In this document: in pieces, positions 42,012 through 51,335 of the stretch
Position numbering within the stretch: position 1 is the stretch's first letter
Layout of the letters: each line of letters opens with the position of its first letter
Assembly (NCBI GenBank): GCA_014385025.1
Contig: JACRTB010000018.1
Span: 1 to 57,784 of the forward strand
Direction of reading: 5' to 3'
DNA from: Yanshouia hominis
Lineage (GTDB): Bacteria > Bacillota > Clostridia > Oscillospirales > Ruminococcaceae
Length of the DNA stretch: 57,784 bases
The notes under the pieces: model-generated
What the model was told of the DNA's origin: nothing
Databases searched by the model: none
The model's input: the letters and a program-made list of their open reading frames with translations, nothing else
Made by a program: the position numbers and the translations under genes

Positions 42012-45000
42012 TTACAGCCCCTCGGCGGCGTCGAGCGTTTCGCGGATCACGTCGATCGGCTCATCCTTTTCCCGCAGCCGGACCGAGAGGTAGGGCCTGG
42101 CTCCGGCGCTGAACAGCACCCGCCCTTTGAGGGCCGAAGCGACGGTCACCGCAAGGGTGGGGTCGATATGCTCAAAATAGAAGAGAAGCTGTTCGTTGCG
42201 CTGGTTGATCTCCCGGATTCCGAGCGCGGCGGCGCGGTTGCGCACCAGCGCCACATCGATCAGTCCGCCCACGGCGGCGGGAGGCTCTCCAAAGCGGTCG
42301 ATCAGCTCGTCGAGCAGGTCGGAGGAATCCTCCTCGTTCTGCACCGCCGCAATTTTCTTATAGATGTCCAGACGCAGGGCAAGGCTTTCGATATAATCCT
42401 CCGGGATGTGGGCGGCCACCTGAATGTCCACCTGACATTCGGCGCTGCGCTGGATCGGCTCGCCCTTCGATTCGGCCACCGCCTCGGAGAGCAGCCGCAG
42501 GTACATCTCATAGCCGACCGCCTCCATATGCCCATGCTGCTGGGCGCCGAGCACGCTGCCCGCTCCCCGAATCTCCATATCCCGCATCGCAATGCGGAAG
42601 CCCGAGCCGAAGGAGGTGAATTCCTTGATGGCGTTGAGCCGTTTCTGGGCGATTTCGGTCAGTGCCTTCATCGGGCGGAAGGTCAGGTAGGCGAAGGCGC
42701 GCCGCGTCGAGCGGCCGACCCGTCCCCGCAGCTGATAGAGCTGTGAGAGGCCCATGCGGTCGGCGTCCTCGATGATGAGGGTGTTGCAGTTGGGCACGTC
42801 CACCCCCGTTTCAATGATGGTGGTGCAGACGAGAATGTCGATCTCCTGATCGACCAGCCCCTGCCAGATGCGGGAGAGCTGCTCCTCGGTCATCTTGCCG
42901 TGGGCGACGGCGATCCGCGCGTCGGGCAGGAATTCGCGCAGCTTGCCCGCGCAGCCGTCGATCGACTCCACCCGGTTGTGCAGGTAAAACGCCTGTCCGC
43001 CCCGGCGCAGCTCACGGCGCAGCGCCTCGGCAAGGATGCCCCAGTCGTGCTCGATGACGTAGGTCTGGACGGGATGCCGGTCCTGGGGAGCTTCCTCAAT
43101 GATCGACATGTCCCGGATGCCGCTCATCGCCATCGAGAGGGTTCGGGGAATCGGGGTGGCCGAAAGGGTGAGCACATCGACCGACTCGCGCAGCTCCTTG
43201 AAGCGTTCCTTGTGGGCGACGCCGAAACGCTGCTCCTCATCGATGATGCAGAGACCGAGATCCCTGTACGCGACGTCCTTCTGCAAAAGGCGGTGGGTGC
43301 CGATGACGATGTCGATTTCCCCGCGCTCCAGTCCCCGGATGATTTCGGCCTGCTGCTTCGGGGTGCGGAAACGGGAGAGCAGCTCCACCTTGATCGGGAA
43401 GCCCTCCAGCCGGTGGGTGAAGGTCTGGAAGTGCTGCCACGCGAGGATGGTGGTCGGCACCAGCACCGCGCACTGCTTGGAATCGTTGACGCATTTGAAA
43501 GCGGCGCGCAGGGCGACCTCGGTTTTTCCGAAGCCGACGTCCCCGCAGAGCAGCCGGTCCATCGGGCGGGTGGATTCCATGTCCGCCTTGATCTCGGCGA
43601 TGCAGCGGAGCTGGTCGTCAGTCTCCTCATAGGGGAAGCGCAGCTCAAAGTCCCGCTGCCAGTCGGTGTCGGGGGAAAAACGGAAGCCGACGGCGTGCAG
43701 GCGCTTCTTATAAAGGGCGGTCAGCTCCTGCGCCATGTCGGCAACCGCCGCGCGCACCCGCGAGCGGGTTTTCTGCCACTCGGCCGAGCCGAGCTTCGAG
43801 AGCCGGACCGTTCCATCCTCCGACTTGCCGATATACTTGCTGACAAGATCCAGCTGGGTGACCGGCACGAAGAGGGTGTCGGTTCCCTGATAATGAATCT
43901 TGATATAGTCCTTCGGAATCCCGAGCACCTCGCGCTTGACGATCCCCTCAAAAACGCCGATGCCATGCGCCGCGTGCACCACATAGTCTCCGCGGTTCAA
44001 ATCCGAGAGGGAGCGGATTGCGTCGGTGGCGCGCCGCTTTTTGAGCTTGCGGGCAGGGGCCGCGGCGCGGGCGTGGCCGATCACGACGGCCTTCGCGGCC
44101 GGATATTCGAAGCCCGCCGAGAGGGTCAGATCGGTGACCTGCACCCCCTCCTCAAAGGTGGGGCTTTCGGCGTAGCGGGCGGGGATTCCCTCGGCGGCAA
44201 GATCGCTGAGCAGCGCATCGCAGCCGCGCTTGGTCGGCAGCAGCACCGTCACGGAGGCGCCGTTGTGCAGGTAGGGCCGGATATCCTCTAGCAGCGCCGC
44301 CAGCTCGCCTCCCCAAGGGGCGAGAGCAAGGGCCTGCACGCTGGCGAGTCCGCGGAGCCGCAGGTCGGGAATGGTGCGGGCAAAGGTGTCGAGCACCGCG
44401 CTGCGCCGGTCGGCCGTTTCGCAGAGCAGGTCGTCGAAGGAACCGATCCAGCGGTCGCAACCCGGGAAGGCGATTCCCGACTCAAACAGCCCGGCGGCTT
44501 CCTCGGCGAAAAGAGTTCCGGCGGCGGCAAGGCTTTCGCGGCAGGCGGCCGGATCGGAGAGAAAGAGCAGCCCGTTTTCCGCGAGGTGGTCGAGCAGGGT
44601 ATAGGGCCTGCCGTAGAGGACCGGCAGCAGCCGGTCGAGTGAACCGGGAGAAAGCCCCGCTTCGGCGTCGTCGGCCATCCGCGCGAGATTGACCCGCGCC
44701 GGACTCTTTGGGGAAAGAGAGTCAAAAAGCTTCCGGCAGAAGGGCGCGAGCCCCTCTCCGGGGGGAAGGGCCTCCCGCGCGGGGGTGATCATCACTTCGT
44801 CGGCAAAGTCGCCCCGCCGCTGGGTGTCGGGGGAGAAGCAGGTGATCGAGTCAATCTCGTCCCCCCAGAACTCTACCCGCACCGGCTCCGGCGCGGCGGG
44901 GGAGAAGAAATCGACGATGCCGCCGCGGGTGGCAAAGGTGCAGGTGCCCTCCACCTGTTCGCAGCGGGTGTAGCCGGCCGTTACAAGCAGCGAGACCAGC

Positions 45001-45449
45001 CCCTCCGGTCCCCCGTTGAAGCTGCCCTTCAAAAGGGCGCTGCGCTCCCGCAGGGCCTCGGGGCTGATGGTGTACTGCATCGCGGCCTCGGCCGAAGCGA
45101 CGACAAACGGCCTTGCGTGGCGCAGCGCCTCGAGGCACCCGAGCCGCGCGAACTCGTACTCCCCGCTCGCGGCCTCGGCCGAATGCAGCATGATCTCCTT
45201 CGAGGGAAAGAGCAGCACCTGCCGCTCCGGCAGCAGGGCGGAAAGATCCTCAAAGAGCCGGACGGCGGAGGGATCGTCAGGAGCGACCAGCACCGCCGGG
45301 ACGGCGAGGCTTTCATAGAGACCCGCCGCAAAGTGGGCCTTGTGGATCTGGGAAAGCCCGACACAGCCGAAGGGGGACTGTCCCTGCGACACCCCCCTGA
45401 GCAGCTCGTTAAATTGTGGGATTTTCGATAAAACTTCGCCTAGCTTCAT
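42012..45449 (-). CDS. mfd: transcription-repair coupling factor Mfd
   Basis: Removes RNA polymerase stalled at lesions and recruits UvrA. 1145 residues, a normal full length. The UvrB-like N-terminal modules include TFATRGGIVDFFSPAAPEPVRVEFWGDEIDSI. The RNA-polymerase-interaction domain contains LNRGDYVVHAAHGIGVFEGI. The helicase motifs are Walker A in LLCGDVGFGKTEVALRAAF, DEEQ in CIIDEEQRFGVAHKERFK, TLSATPIPRTLSMAMSGIRDMS, and QLRGRVGRS. The C-terminal TRCF domain is present. The ATG overlaps the pth stop by four bases (ATGA). Confidence 0.98.
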   Translation of the reverse strand: MKLGEVLSKIPQFNELLRGVSQGQSPFGCVGLSQIHKAHFAAGLYESLAVPAVLVAPDDPSAVRLFEDLSALLPERQVLLFPSKEIMLHSAEAASGEYEFARLGCLEALRHARPFVVASAEAAMQYTISPEALRERSALLKGSFNGGPEGLVSLLVTAGYTRCEQVEGTCTFATRGGIVDFFSPAAPEPVRVEFWGDEIDSITCFSPDTQRRGDFADEVMITPAREALPPGEGLAPFCRKLFDSLSPKSPARVNLARMADDAEAGLSPGSLDRLLPVLYGRPYTLLDHLAENGLLFLSDPAACRESLAAAGTLFAEEAAGLFESGIAFPGCDRWIGSFDDLLCETADRRSAVLDTFARTIPDLRLRGLASVQALALAPWGGELAALLEDIRPYLHNGASVTVLLPTKRGCDALLSDLAAEGIPARYAESPTFEEGVQVTDLTLSAGFEYPAAKAVVIGHARAAAPARKLKKRRATDAIRSLSDLNRGDYVVHAAHGIGVFEGIVKREVLGIPKDYIKIHYQGTDTLFVPVTQLDLVSKYIGKSEDGTVRLSKLGSAEWQKTRSRVRAAVADMAQELTALYKKRLHAVGFRFSPDTDWQRDFELRFPYEETDDQLRCIAEIKADMESTRPMDRLLCGDVGFGKTEVALRAAFKCVNDSKQCAVLVPTTILAWQHFQTFTHRLEGFPIKVELLSRFRTPKQQAEIIRGLERGEIDIVIGTHRLLQKDVAYRDLGLCIIDEEQRFGVAHKERFKELRESVDVLTLSATPIPRTLSMAMSGIRDMSIIEEAPQDRHPVQTYVIEHDWGILAEALRRELRRGGQAFYLHNRVESIDGCAGKLREFLPDARIAVAHGKMTEEQLSRIWQGLVDQEIDILVCTTIIETGVDVPNCNTLIIEDADRMGLSQLYQLRGRVGRSTRRAFAYLTFRPMKALTEIAQKRLNAIKEFTSFGSGFRIAMRDMEIRGAGSVLGAQQHGHMEAVGYEMYLRLLSEAVAESKGEPIQRSAECQVDIQVAAHIPEDYIESLALRLDIYKKIAAVQNEEDSSDLLDELIDRFGEPPAAVGGLIDVALVRNRAAALGIREINQRNEQLLFYFEHIDPTLAVTVASALKGRVLFSAGARPYLSVRLREKDEPIDVIRETLDAAEGL

Positions 45450-46081
45450 GCTCCGTTATACCTGTTCATCGCCTCATCGAGCCTGCCCGCGACGAGCAGC
45501 GGCACGATCCCGCCGCATTTGTCGATGGCCTGCTCGATCAGTTTGCGGTCGCCGGCGTCCGGTACCCCGAGTACCCAGTCGGCCATGTCATAGTCGGGAT
45601 GCGGCTTTTCGCCCACTCCGATTTTAATCCGGGGGAAGGTGTTCTTCCCGGTCAGATAGATGATGTTTTTCAGTCCGTTGTGTCCGCCGTCCGAGCCCTT
45701 CTGGCGGATGCGAAGCCTGCCCGGAGCCAGCGACACGTCGTCGTGGATGACGATGACCCGTTCCACCGGCACTTTGTAGAAGTTCATCGCCTCCACCACC
45801 GCCTGCCCGGAAAGGTTCATGAAGGTGGCGGGCTTGAGAAAGAGCACCCGGCGTCCTTCGATCATTGCCTCGCCGGTCAGGCTTTGGAAGCGGAGCCGGT
45901 CGATCCGGAAGCCCAGCTTCCCGGCCATCCGGTCAAGCGTAAGAAAGCCCACATTGTGCCGGGTGTTCTCGTATTTGGCGCCGGGGTTCCCCAGCCCAGC
46001 GACGATCCATTCGACCGGCCCGGCCGGGGCGGGGGCGCGGTCCTGCGCGATCTGCTTAAAAAGGGTAAAGAGGTCAGCCAT
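45446..46081 (-). CDS. pth: peptidyl-tRNA hydrolase
   Basis: Recycles tRNA from dropped peptidyl-tRNA. 211 residues from the ATG at 46081, 8 nt after AAAAGGAA; a GTG at 46099 is an alternative. The catalytic set is present: N and H in GAKYENTRHNVGF, D in VIVIHDDVSLAPGRLRI, and N in FMNLSG, with GSDGGHNGLKNI. The chain has about 22 extra residues (ADLFTLFKQIAQDRAPAPAGP) before the usual VEWIVAGLGNPG start, which is uncommon. mfd overlaps its stop. Confidence 0.96.
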   Translation of the reverse strand: MADLFTLFKQIAQDRAPAPAGPVEWIVAGLGNPGAKYENTRHNVGFLTLDRMAGKLGFRIDRLRFQSLTGEAMIEGRRVLFLKPATFMNLSGQAVVEAMNFYKVPVERVIVIHDDVSLAPGRLRIRQKGSDGGHNGLKNIIYLTGKNTFPRIKIGVGEKPHPDYDMADWVLGVPDAGDRKLIEQAIDKCGGIVPLLVAGRLDEAMNRYNGA

Positions 46082-46145
46082 AACCATTTCCTTTTCCACC
46101 CGTCAGGATACGCCCCGGCGGGGTAAAGATTTTGTAAAAACAGGG

Positions 46146-46170
46146 GGGCTGCCGCATTTTGCGGCAGCCC
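46146..46170 (-). terminator. hairpin between prs and pth, possible partial terminator
   Basis: GGGCTGCCGC and GCGGCAGCCC form a 10-bp stem with a 5-nt loop, 20 bp after the prs stop. On the minus strand a GTTTTT run comes only after a CCCCCT gap, so termination is probably partial and lets some transcription into pth-mfd. Confidence 0.55.
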
Positions 46171-46189
46171 GTGAAGAGATTGTTCCGAA

Positions 46190-47152
46190 TCAGCCGAGCA
46201 GCGGGGAAACCGAGCGGTCGGAATAGATGCGGTTGATCGCTTCGGCAAAGACGGAGGCGACGCTCAGCTCCTTGAGCTTGCCGGAGGCGGTGTTGTGCCG
46301 CTGGGGAATGGTGTCGAGGAAGACGACCTCCTTGAGCACGCTTTCCTCAATGCGGTCGAGAGCGGGGCCGGAAAGGACGCCGTGGGTGGCGCAGGCAAAG
46401 ACCTGCCTCGCGCCGCCCTTGGTGACGAGGGCGTTGGCGCCGTTGCAGAGGGTGCCGGCAGTGTCCACCATATCGTCGACAAGGATGCAGGTCTTGTCCC
46501 GCACGTCGCCGATAATGTTCATGACCTCCGAGACGTTGGCGGTCGGGCGGCGCTTATCGATGATGGCAAGCGAGGCGTCGACCCGCTCGGCAAATTTTCT
46601 CGCGCGGGTGACCGAGCCGAGGTCGGGGGAGACGACGACGATCTCGTCATGGGGGGTGTTCTTGAACTTATCGGCATAGTGGTTGGCGAGAATCGGCACG
46701 CCGAGCAGATGGTCCACCGGAATGTTGAAAAAGCCCTGAATCTGTGCCGCGTGCAGGTCCATTGTCAGAACCCGGTCGGCGCCGGCGGTGGTCAGCAGGT
46801 CCGCGACCAGCTTGGCCGAGATCGGATCGCGGGCCTTGGCCTTGCGGTCCTGGCGGGCATAGCCGAAGTAGGGCATCACCGCGGTGATGCGGCCGGCCGA
46901 GGCGCGCTTGAAGCCGTCGATGGAGATCAGCAGCTCCATCAGGTTGTTGTTGACCGGCTGGCAGGTCGATTGGACGACGAAAACGTCCGAGCCGCGGACC
47001 GATTCGTTGATCGACAGGGCGATTTCCCCGTCGGAGAAGGTCTTGACCTGCATATCGCCGAGCGGAAGCCCAAGCGCGCGGGCGATCTGTTCGGCGAACG
47101 GCCGGTTGGCGTTGCAGCTGAAGATTTTGATGTCCTTGCCGTGGATATTCAT
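46190..47152 (-). CDS. prs: ribose-phosphate pyrophosphokinase
   Basis: Makes PRPP from ribose-5-phosphate and ATP for nucleotide, histidine and tryptophan synthesis. 320 residues from an ATG behind GAGAGG. The class I features are FSDGEIALSINESVRGSDVF, PYFGYARQDRKAKARDPISAKL, MDLHAAQIQGFF and the PRPP-binding loop CILVDDMVDTAGTL. It follows glmU by about 80 bp, a common pairing (glmU-prs-pth-mfd) in Firmicutes. Confidence 0.98.
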   Translation of the reverse strand: MNIHGKDIKIFSCNANRPFAEQIARALGLPLGDMQVKTFSDGEIALSINESVRGSDVFVVQSTCQPVNNNLMELLISIDGFKRASAGRITAVMPYFGYARQDRKAKARDPISAKLVADLLTTAGADRVLTMDLHAAQIQGFFNIPVDHLLGVPILANHYADKFKNTPHDEIVVVSPDLGSVTRARKFAERVDASLAIIDKRRPTANVSEVMNIIGDVRDKTCILVDDMVDTAGTLCNGANALVTKGGARQVFACATHGVLSGPALDRIEESVLKEVVFLDTIPQRHNTASGKLKELSVASVFAEAINRIYSDRSVSPLLG

Positions 47153-47230
47153 GATAAAACCTCTCCCTCATTGTTCCCCATGAAATGTTTGATGATCCTG
47201 CTATTGCGACCGGGCGGACCCGGTTGGTCC

Positions 47231-48616
47231 CTATTTGATTTTACCCTTCGCCCATCCGGCGAGCTGGCGCTGCCGGACCCGCCCGATGGCGAGCGCGTCG
47301 GGGCGGACATCCTCGGTCACGGTGGTGGCGGCGGCGACATAGGCCCCTTCGCCGACGGTGACCGGCGCGACGAGATTGGTGTTGCAGCCGATGAAGGCGT
47401 GGTCCCCGACGGTGGTGCGGTATTTGTGCAGCCCGTCGTAGTTGACGGTGACGACTCCGCAGCCGACGTTGATCCGGGCGCCGAAGTCGCTGTCGCCGAT
47501 ATAGGTCAGATGGGCGAAGGAGGTCTTCTCCCCCACCGTTGAGTTCTTGACCTCGACAAAGTTGCCGATTTTGACCGCGTCCGCGATGACACAGTCGGGA
47601 CGGAGCTGGGCAAACGGCCCGATGCGCACCCCTGCCCCAACCCGGCTTTCGGTGAGCTTGGAGGAATCGATGATGCAGCGGTCCCCGATTTCGCAGTCGG
47701 TGATCTGGGTGTTGGGACCGATCACACAGCCCTCTCCGATGGTGACCCGCCCGAGAATCAGGCATCCGGGCAGAATTTTGGTGTCCCGGCCGATGACGGC
47801 GTCGGGGCCGATCATCACCCCGTCGGAGATCGGAATATCCACCCCTTCGCTGTAAAGGCGGTCCAGAATCATCTCGCGGGCAATGCGGTTGAGGGCGGCA
47901 AGCCCCTTGCGGTCGTTCGCGCCGAGCGCGGCGCGCGCGTCAGGGCAGACGAAAGCTCCCGCTTTTCCAGAAAGGGAGGGGGCCAGCCCGACCAGATCGG
48001 TCAGATAATATTCCCCCTGCGCGTTTTTATCCTGCAACAGCGGCAGCGAAGCAATCAGATATTCAGTTGAAAACCAGTAGGCGCCCGAGTTGATCTCGTC
48101 AATCAGAAGCTCTTCGGGGGCGGCGTCCGCCGCCTCGACAATGCGGGAAAATTCTCCGTTTTTCCGGACAATCCGTCCATAGCGGCCCGCGTCGGAAACT
48201 CTGGCGGTCAGCACCGTGACGGCAAAACGGCCTTCGCGGTGGAATTCAAGGGCGGCGAGCAGCGTTTCCTCATCGATCAGCGGCGCGTCTCCGCAGAGGA
48301 CGGCGACCGATGTAACCCCGCGCGCAAGCATCTCCCGCAGAAAGGGCAGCGCCATTCTCACGGCATGGCCGGTGCCGCGGCGCTCGCTCTGAACGGCGGT
48401 GCGGCAGCCCTCGGGCAGCAGCCCGGTGACGCCGCGCGGCTCATCCGAGACGACGGCGCAGATATTTTCAGCGGGAATTTGGGCACGGACGCAGGCGTCA
48501 AGCACCCAGCGGAGCATCGGCTTCCCGAGCAGCTCACAGCAGACCTTTTGATGGGAGGATTTCATCCGTTTTCCATCTCCCGCCGCAAGCAAAACGGCGG
48601 CAACTCGCTGATCCAT
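47231..48616 (-). CDS. glmU: bifunctional GlmU: N-acetylglucosamine-1-P uridyltransferase / glucosamine-1-P acetyltransferase
   Basis: Makes UDP-N-acetylglucosamine for the cell wall. 461 residues from the ATG at 48616, 5 nt after GGAGG. The uridyltransferase half starts with VAAVLLAAGDGKRMKSSHQK; the usual Thr of the GxGTRM signature is Lys here. It also has VLCGDAPLIDEETL. The C-terminal left-handed beta-helix is a run of hexapeptides (IGPDAVIGRDTKI onward), with the acetyltransferase motif RPDCVIADAVKIGNFVEVKNS. It is first of the glmU-prs-pth-mfd run. Confidence 0.97.
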   Translation of the reverse strand: MDQRVAAVLLAAGDGKRMKSSHQKVCCELLGKPMLRWVLDACVRAQIPAENICAVVSDEPRGVTGLLPEGCRTAVQSERRGTGHAVRMALPFLREMLARGVTSVAVLCGDAPLIDEETLLAALEFHREGRFAVTVLTARVSDAGRYGRIVRKNGEFSRIVEAADAAPEELLIDEINSGAYWFSTEYLIASLPLLQDKNAQGEYYLTDLVGLAPSLSGKAGAFVCPDARAALGANDRKGLAALNRIAREMILDRLYSEGVDIPISDGVMIGPDAVIGRDTKILPGCLILGRVTIGEGCVIGPNTQITDCEIGDRCIIDSSKLTESRVGAGVRIGPFAQLRPDCVIADAVKIGNFVEVKNSTVGEKTSFAHLTYIGDSDFGARINVGCGVVTVNYDGLHKYRTTVGDHAFIGCNTNLVAPVTVGEGAYVAAATTVTEDVRPDALAIGRVRQRQLAGWAKGKIK

Positions 48617-48694
48617 GGCAACCTCCATTCTCTCCGCTGCGGCGCGCGTGTTCCAGCGGGAGCTTCACATCCGGTTCGCGGCGCGCACAGTTAC

Positions 48695-48723
48695 ATTATG
48701 GCAAATCAAAGGCCAAATTTCAA
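48695..48723 (-). promoter_or_regulatory. promoter of glmU-prs-pth-mfd
   Basis: On the minus strand TTGAAA and CATAAT are spaced by 17 bp. The leader to the glmU ATG is about 70 nt. It separates this operon from rodA. Confidence 0.7.
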
Positions 48724-48826
48724 GCGGTTTGGGGAAGAAGAGTCAATTTCGTTGTTTTTGATGAAAATACTTCTCCCGGAGGCCGAAAAAGAAAGAGATC
48801 GACCGATTTCGGAAAAGGGAAAGGCA

Positions 48827-49957
48827 TCAGACCTCCTCGAAGAGGCCGGAGAAGGAATGCCGGTGCACCCCGAGGACCATGCCGATCCCGAGCCAGGTCA
48901 ACACGACGGAGGTGCCTCCCGCCGAGAAAAACGGCAGGGTCAGCCCCGCGACGGGAAGCATCGAAAGGCACATTCCGATTCCCCAGAAGGTCTGGAATGC
49001 GATCATTCCGAACACGCCGGTGCAGATATAGCGGCCGAGCGGGTCGCGGGAGCGGCGGGCGTCGAGAAGCAGCTTGATGCAGATGATTCCCAGCAGCAGC
49101 ATGATGGCCACACAGCCGACAAAGCCCAGCGCTTCCCCGGCGAAGGCGAAGATAAAGTCGTTGTGCATCTCGGGAACATACTGGTGTTCTCCGGTGAGAA
49201 CCCCCTTCCCCCAGATCTGCCCCGAGCCGATGGCGGTCATTCCCAGAGACTGCTGCCAGCCGACCCCCGAGGGGTCCAGCTCGGGATTGAGGATGGTGAG
49301 AATCCGCCCGCGCTTGTCGTCATCAAGAATAAAAAACCAGACCAGAGGGGAAACGGCGGCCGCGGTGCCCCCGGCCGCGAGGATATAGCCCGGATGCAGG
49401 CCGGCGGTGAACAGCATGCCGGCGAAGATGGCGACAAACACCATGGCGGTGCCGTGGTCCCCCTGCGCGACGATCATCAGGGTCGGAACCGCCCCATGGA
49501 CGCAGAGCAGGGCCAGCGTCCGGGGCTGGTTGATCGATTCCCGCGCCTTTTCCAGGTGCAGCGCAAAGGAAAAGATAAAGGCCAGCTTGAGAATTTCAGA
49601 GGGCTGGAAGCTCAGTCCCAGAAACGGGATTTCGAGCCATGCCCGGTCGTCGATGTAGGAATACCGCTGCTTGCCAATAAAATAGGTGAGGAACACCAGC
49701 CCTCCGGCAACGGGCAGATAGACCTTCCAAAGCCCGGCCAGCTCGCGGTAGTCGAAGCCCGAGAGAAAGCAGGCCCCGAAAAAGCCGAGCGCGGTTGCAA
49801 AAATCTGCACCAGAAAAACCCGCAGCTTGATATAGCCCGAGAGATAAATCCCCCAGAGCAGGAAGGCCGAAAAGGCCGAACATGCGAGACAGAAAAACAG
49901 CAGCCAGCGGTCGGTGCGCTTATAGAATTGTACGCAGCTGCTCCAGATGTGATTCAT
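48827..49957 (-). CDS. rodA: SEDS-family peptidoglycan polymerase, RodA/FtsW type
   Basis: Membrane glycosyltransferase that polymerises lipid II, working with a class B PBP. 376 residues from an ATG behind GGGAGG. About ten hydrophobic segments are visible. The SEDS signatures are present: RAWLEIPFLGLSFQPSEILKLAFIF, QGDHGTAMVFVAIF, FAFAGEALGFVG and the C-terminal GLTLPFFSAGGTSVVLTWLGIGMV, with the conserved Asp in the EHNDF-like HNDFIFAFAGE loop. RodA rather than FtsW is inferred from length and the glmU neighbourhood; FtsW/SpoVE remains possible. Confidence 0.9.
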   Translation of the reverse strand: MNHIWSSCVQFYKRTDRWLLFFCLACSAFSAFLLWGIYLSGYIKLRVFLVQIFATALGFFGACFLSGFDYRELAGLWKVYLPVAGGLVFLTYFIGKQRYSYIDDRAWLEIPFLGLSFQPSEILKLAFIFSFALHLEKARESINQPRTLALLCVHGAVPTLMIVAQGDHGTAMVFVAIFAGMLFTAGLHPGYILAAGGTAAAVSPLVWFFILDDDKRGRILTILNPELDPSGVGWQQSLGMTAIGSGQIWGKGVLTGEHQYVPEMHNDFIFAFAGEALGFVGCVAIMLLLGIICIKLLLDARRSRDPLGRYICTGVFGMIAFQTFWGIGMCLSMLPVAGLTLPFFSAGGTSVVLTWLGIGMVLGVHRHSFSGLFEEV

Positions 49958-49994
49958 GTGAATTCCTCCCGGCAGGACACGCCCTGCGTTTCTA

Positions 49995-50023
49995 TTATAG
50001 GGGAATCGTTTGGCAAAGACAAG
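49995..50023 (-). promoter_or_regulatory. rodA promoter
   Basis: On the minus strand TTGTCT and TATAAT are spaced by 17 bp, about 40 bp before the ATG. Confidence 0.75.
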
Positions 50024-50054
50024 CGCCGCGCCGTTGGAAAAATTCGTGAAAGGA

Positions 50055-50083
50055 TGTAAATGGACGGCGATTTGTGCTATAAT
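50055..50083 (+). promoter_or_regulatory. promoter of the tsaE-tsaB operon
   Basis: An extended -10 element, TGC-TATAAT (50075-50083), with a weak -35 (TGTAAA, 50055-50060) at 17 bp. It is divergent from the rodA promoter about 30 bp away. The 120-nt leader contains another TATAAT at 50180-50185 and a small GCCGC-GAA-GCGGC hairpin. Confidence 0.6.
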
Positions 50084-50203
50084 AGCCGCGAAGCGGCCTT
50101 GATCGTTCCGAATCTGCCAAATACAGGGAACGGCGCCGCGGGAAGGGGCCTTTTCTTATCGTGGGCAGGCGCTTTCCCATATAATCCCGGAAAGAGGAAT
50201 TCC

Positions 50204-50620
50204 ATGCGCGAAATTCATTCAAACAGCCCGGCCGAGACCGAAGCGGCGGGCCGGGCGATTGCCGGACTGCTGCAGCCGGGGGAGGTCGTCGCCTACTGCG
50301 GCGGGCTGGGGATGGGCAAGACGACCTTCACCCGGGGGCTTGCCCGCGGACTGGGCTGCGCGGACGAGGTGTCCAGCCCGACCTTCACCCTCATCAATGA
50401 GTACCGCGGCGGCCGGCTCAACCTCTGCCATCTCGACGCCTACCGGCTGCAAAGCGCCGACGAGCTGTTCGACATTGGCTTTTACGACTATCTCGACGCC
50501 GGCTGGGCCGCCGCGGTCGAATGGAGCGAGCAGGTCGCGCTCGAGCCCGCCCTGACGGTGACCTTTGAGCGGACCGGGGACCAGAGCAGAATCATCCGAA
50601 TGGAGGGGAAGGGGCTTTGA
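50204..50620 (+). CDS. tsaE: tRNA threonylcarbamoyladenosine biosynthesis ATPase TsaE
   Basis: Part of the TsaBDE complex that makes t6A at position 37 of ANN-decoding tRNAs. 138 residues from the ATG at 50204, about 6 nt after AAGAGGA. The P-loop is GGLGMGKTTFTRGLARGLG (about residues 39-57), the switch-like SSPTFTLINEYRG follows, and HLDAYRL and VEWSEQV are family landmarks. tsaB overlaps its stop by four bases. tsaD and rimI are not next to it. Confidence 0.96.
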   Translation: MREIHSNSPAETEAAGRAIAGLLQPGEVVAYCGGLGMGKTTFTRGLARGLGCADEVSSPTFTLINEYRGGRLNLCHLDAYRLQSADELFDIGFYDYLDAGWAAAVEWSEQVALEPALTVTFERTGDQSRIIRMEGKGL

Positions 50621-51306
50621 CGACACTGGCGGTTGACACCTCCTCCAAGGCCTGCTCCTGCGCGCTGGTGCGCGGCGGGACCCTGCTGGCCGAATGTTAT
50701 CTGAATGTGGGGCTGACCCATTCCGCGACGCTGATGCGTCTCGTCGGCGACACCCTCGGCCACGCGGGTCTTGGACCCGGCGCGGTTGACCGGCTCGCCG
50801 TCACCGTCGGGCCCGGCTCCTATACCGGGCTGCGGATCGGGATGGCCGCGGTCAAGGGGATGGCCCTCGCGGGTGATCTCCCCTGCGTGGGGGTTTCGAC
50901 CCTTCTCTCGCTGGCGTACAATCTGCTCTGCTTTGAAGGAACGGTCTGCGCTGCGCTCGACGCGCGGGTGGGACAGGTTTTTGCGGCGCTTTTTTCGGTG
51001 CGCGGGGGCAAGGTTTCCCGGCTGACGGAGGACGCCGCGATGACTCTGGAGGAGCTGGGACGAATCCTGCCGGAGGGAGCGATGGTCTGCGGCGACGGCA
51101 CCGAGCTGGTCTGCCGCGCCTTCGGCGAGGCAAAGCGGCTGCGCCCCGCGCCTGCCGCGCTGCGGTTCCAGCGGGCGTCCTCGGCGGCGCTGGCGGCCGA
51201 GGGGCTTTCGGAGGTTCCGGCCTCCGCACTGACGGTTGCATATCACCGGCTGTCGCAGGCTGAGCGGGAACGCGCGGCCAGAGAGCGGCAGAGTGGCGAT
51301 CAATAA
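50617..51306 (+). CDS. tsaB: tRNA threonylcarbamoyladenosine biosynthesis protein TsaB
   Basis: Scaffold partner of TsaD in t6A formation; ASKHA fold. 229 residues. The start is a TTG (TTGA overlap with the tsaE stop) behind GGAGGGGAAGGGG. The N-terminal LAVDTSSKACSCAL and VGPGSYTGLRIGMAAVKGMA motifs are diagnostic. The C-terminal half is less conserved, as usual. In many Firmicutes rimI and tsaD come next; here rpiB follows after 29 bp. Confidence 0.95.
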   Translation: MTTLAVDTSSKACSCALVRGGTLLAECYLNVGLTHSATLMRLVGDTLGHAGLGPGAVDRLAVTVGPGSYTGLRIGMAAVKGMALAGDLPCVGVSTLLSLAYNLLCFEGTVCAALDARVGQVFAALFSVRGGKVSRLTEDAAMTLEELGRILPEGAMVCGDGTELVCRAFGEAKRLRPAPAALRFQRASSAALAAEGLSEVPASALTVAYHRLSQAERERAARERQSGDQ

Positions 51307-51335
51307 AACTGCAAAGATACAGGAGGAAAAGAATT

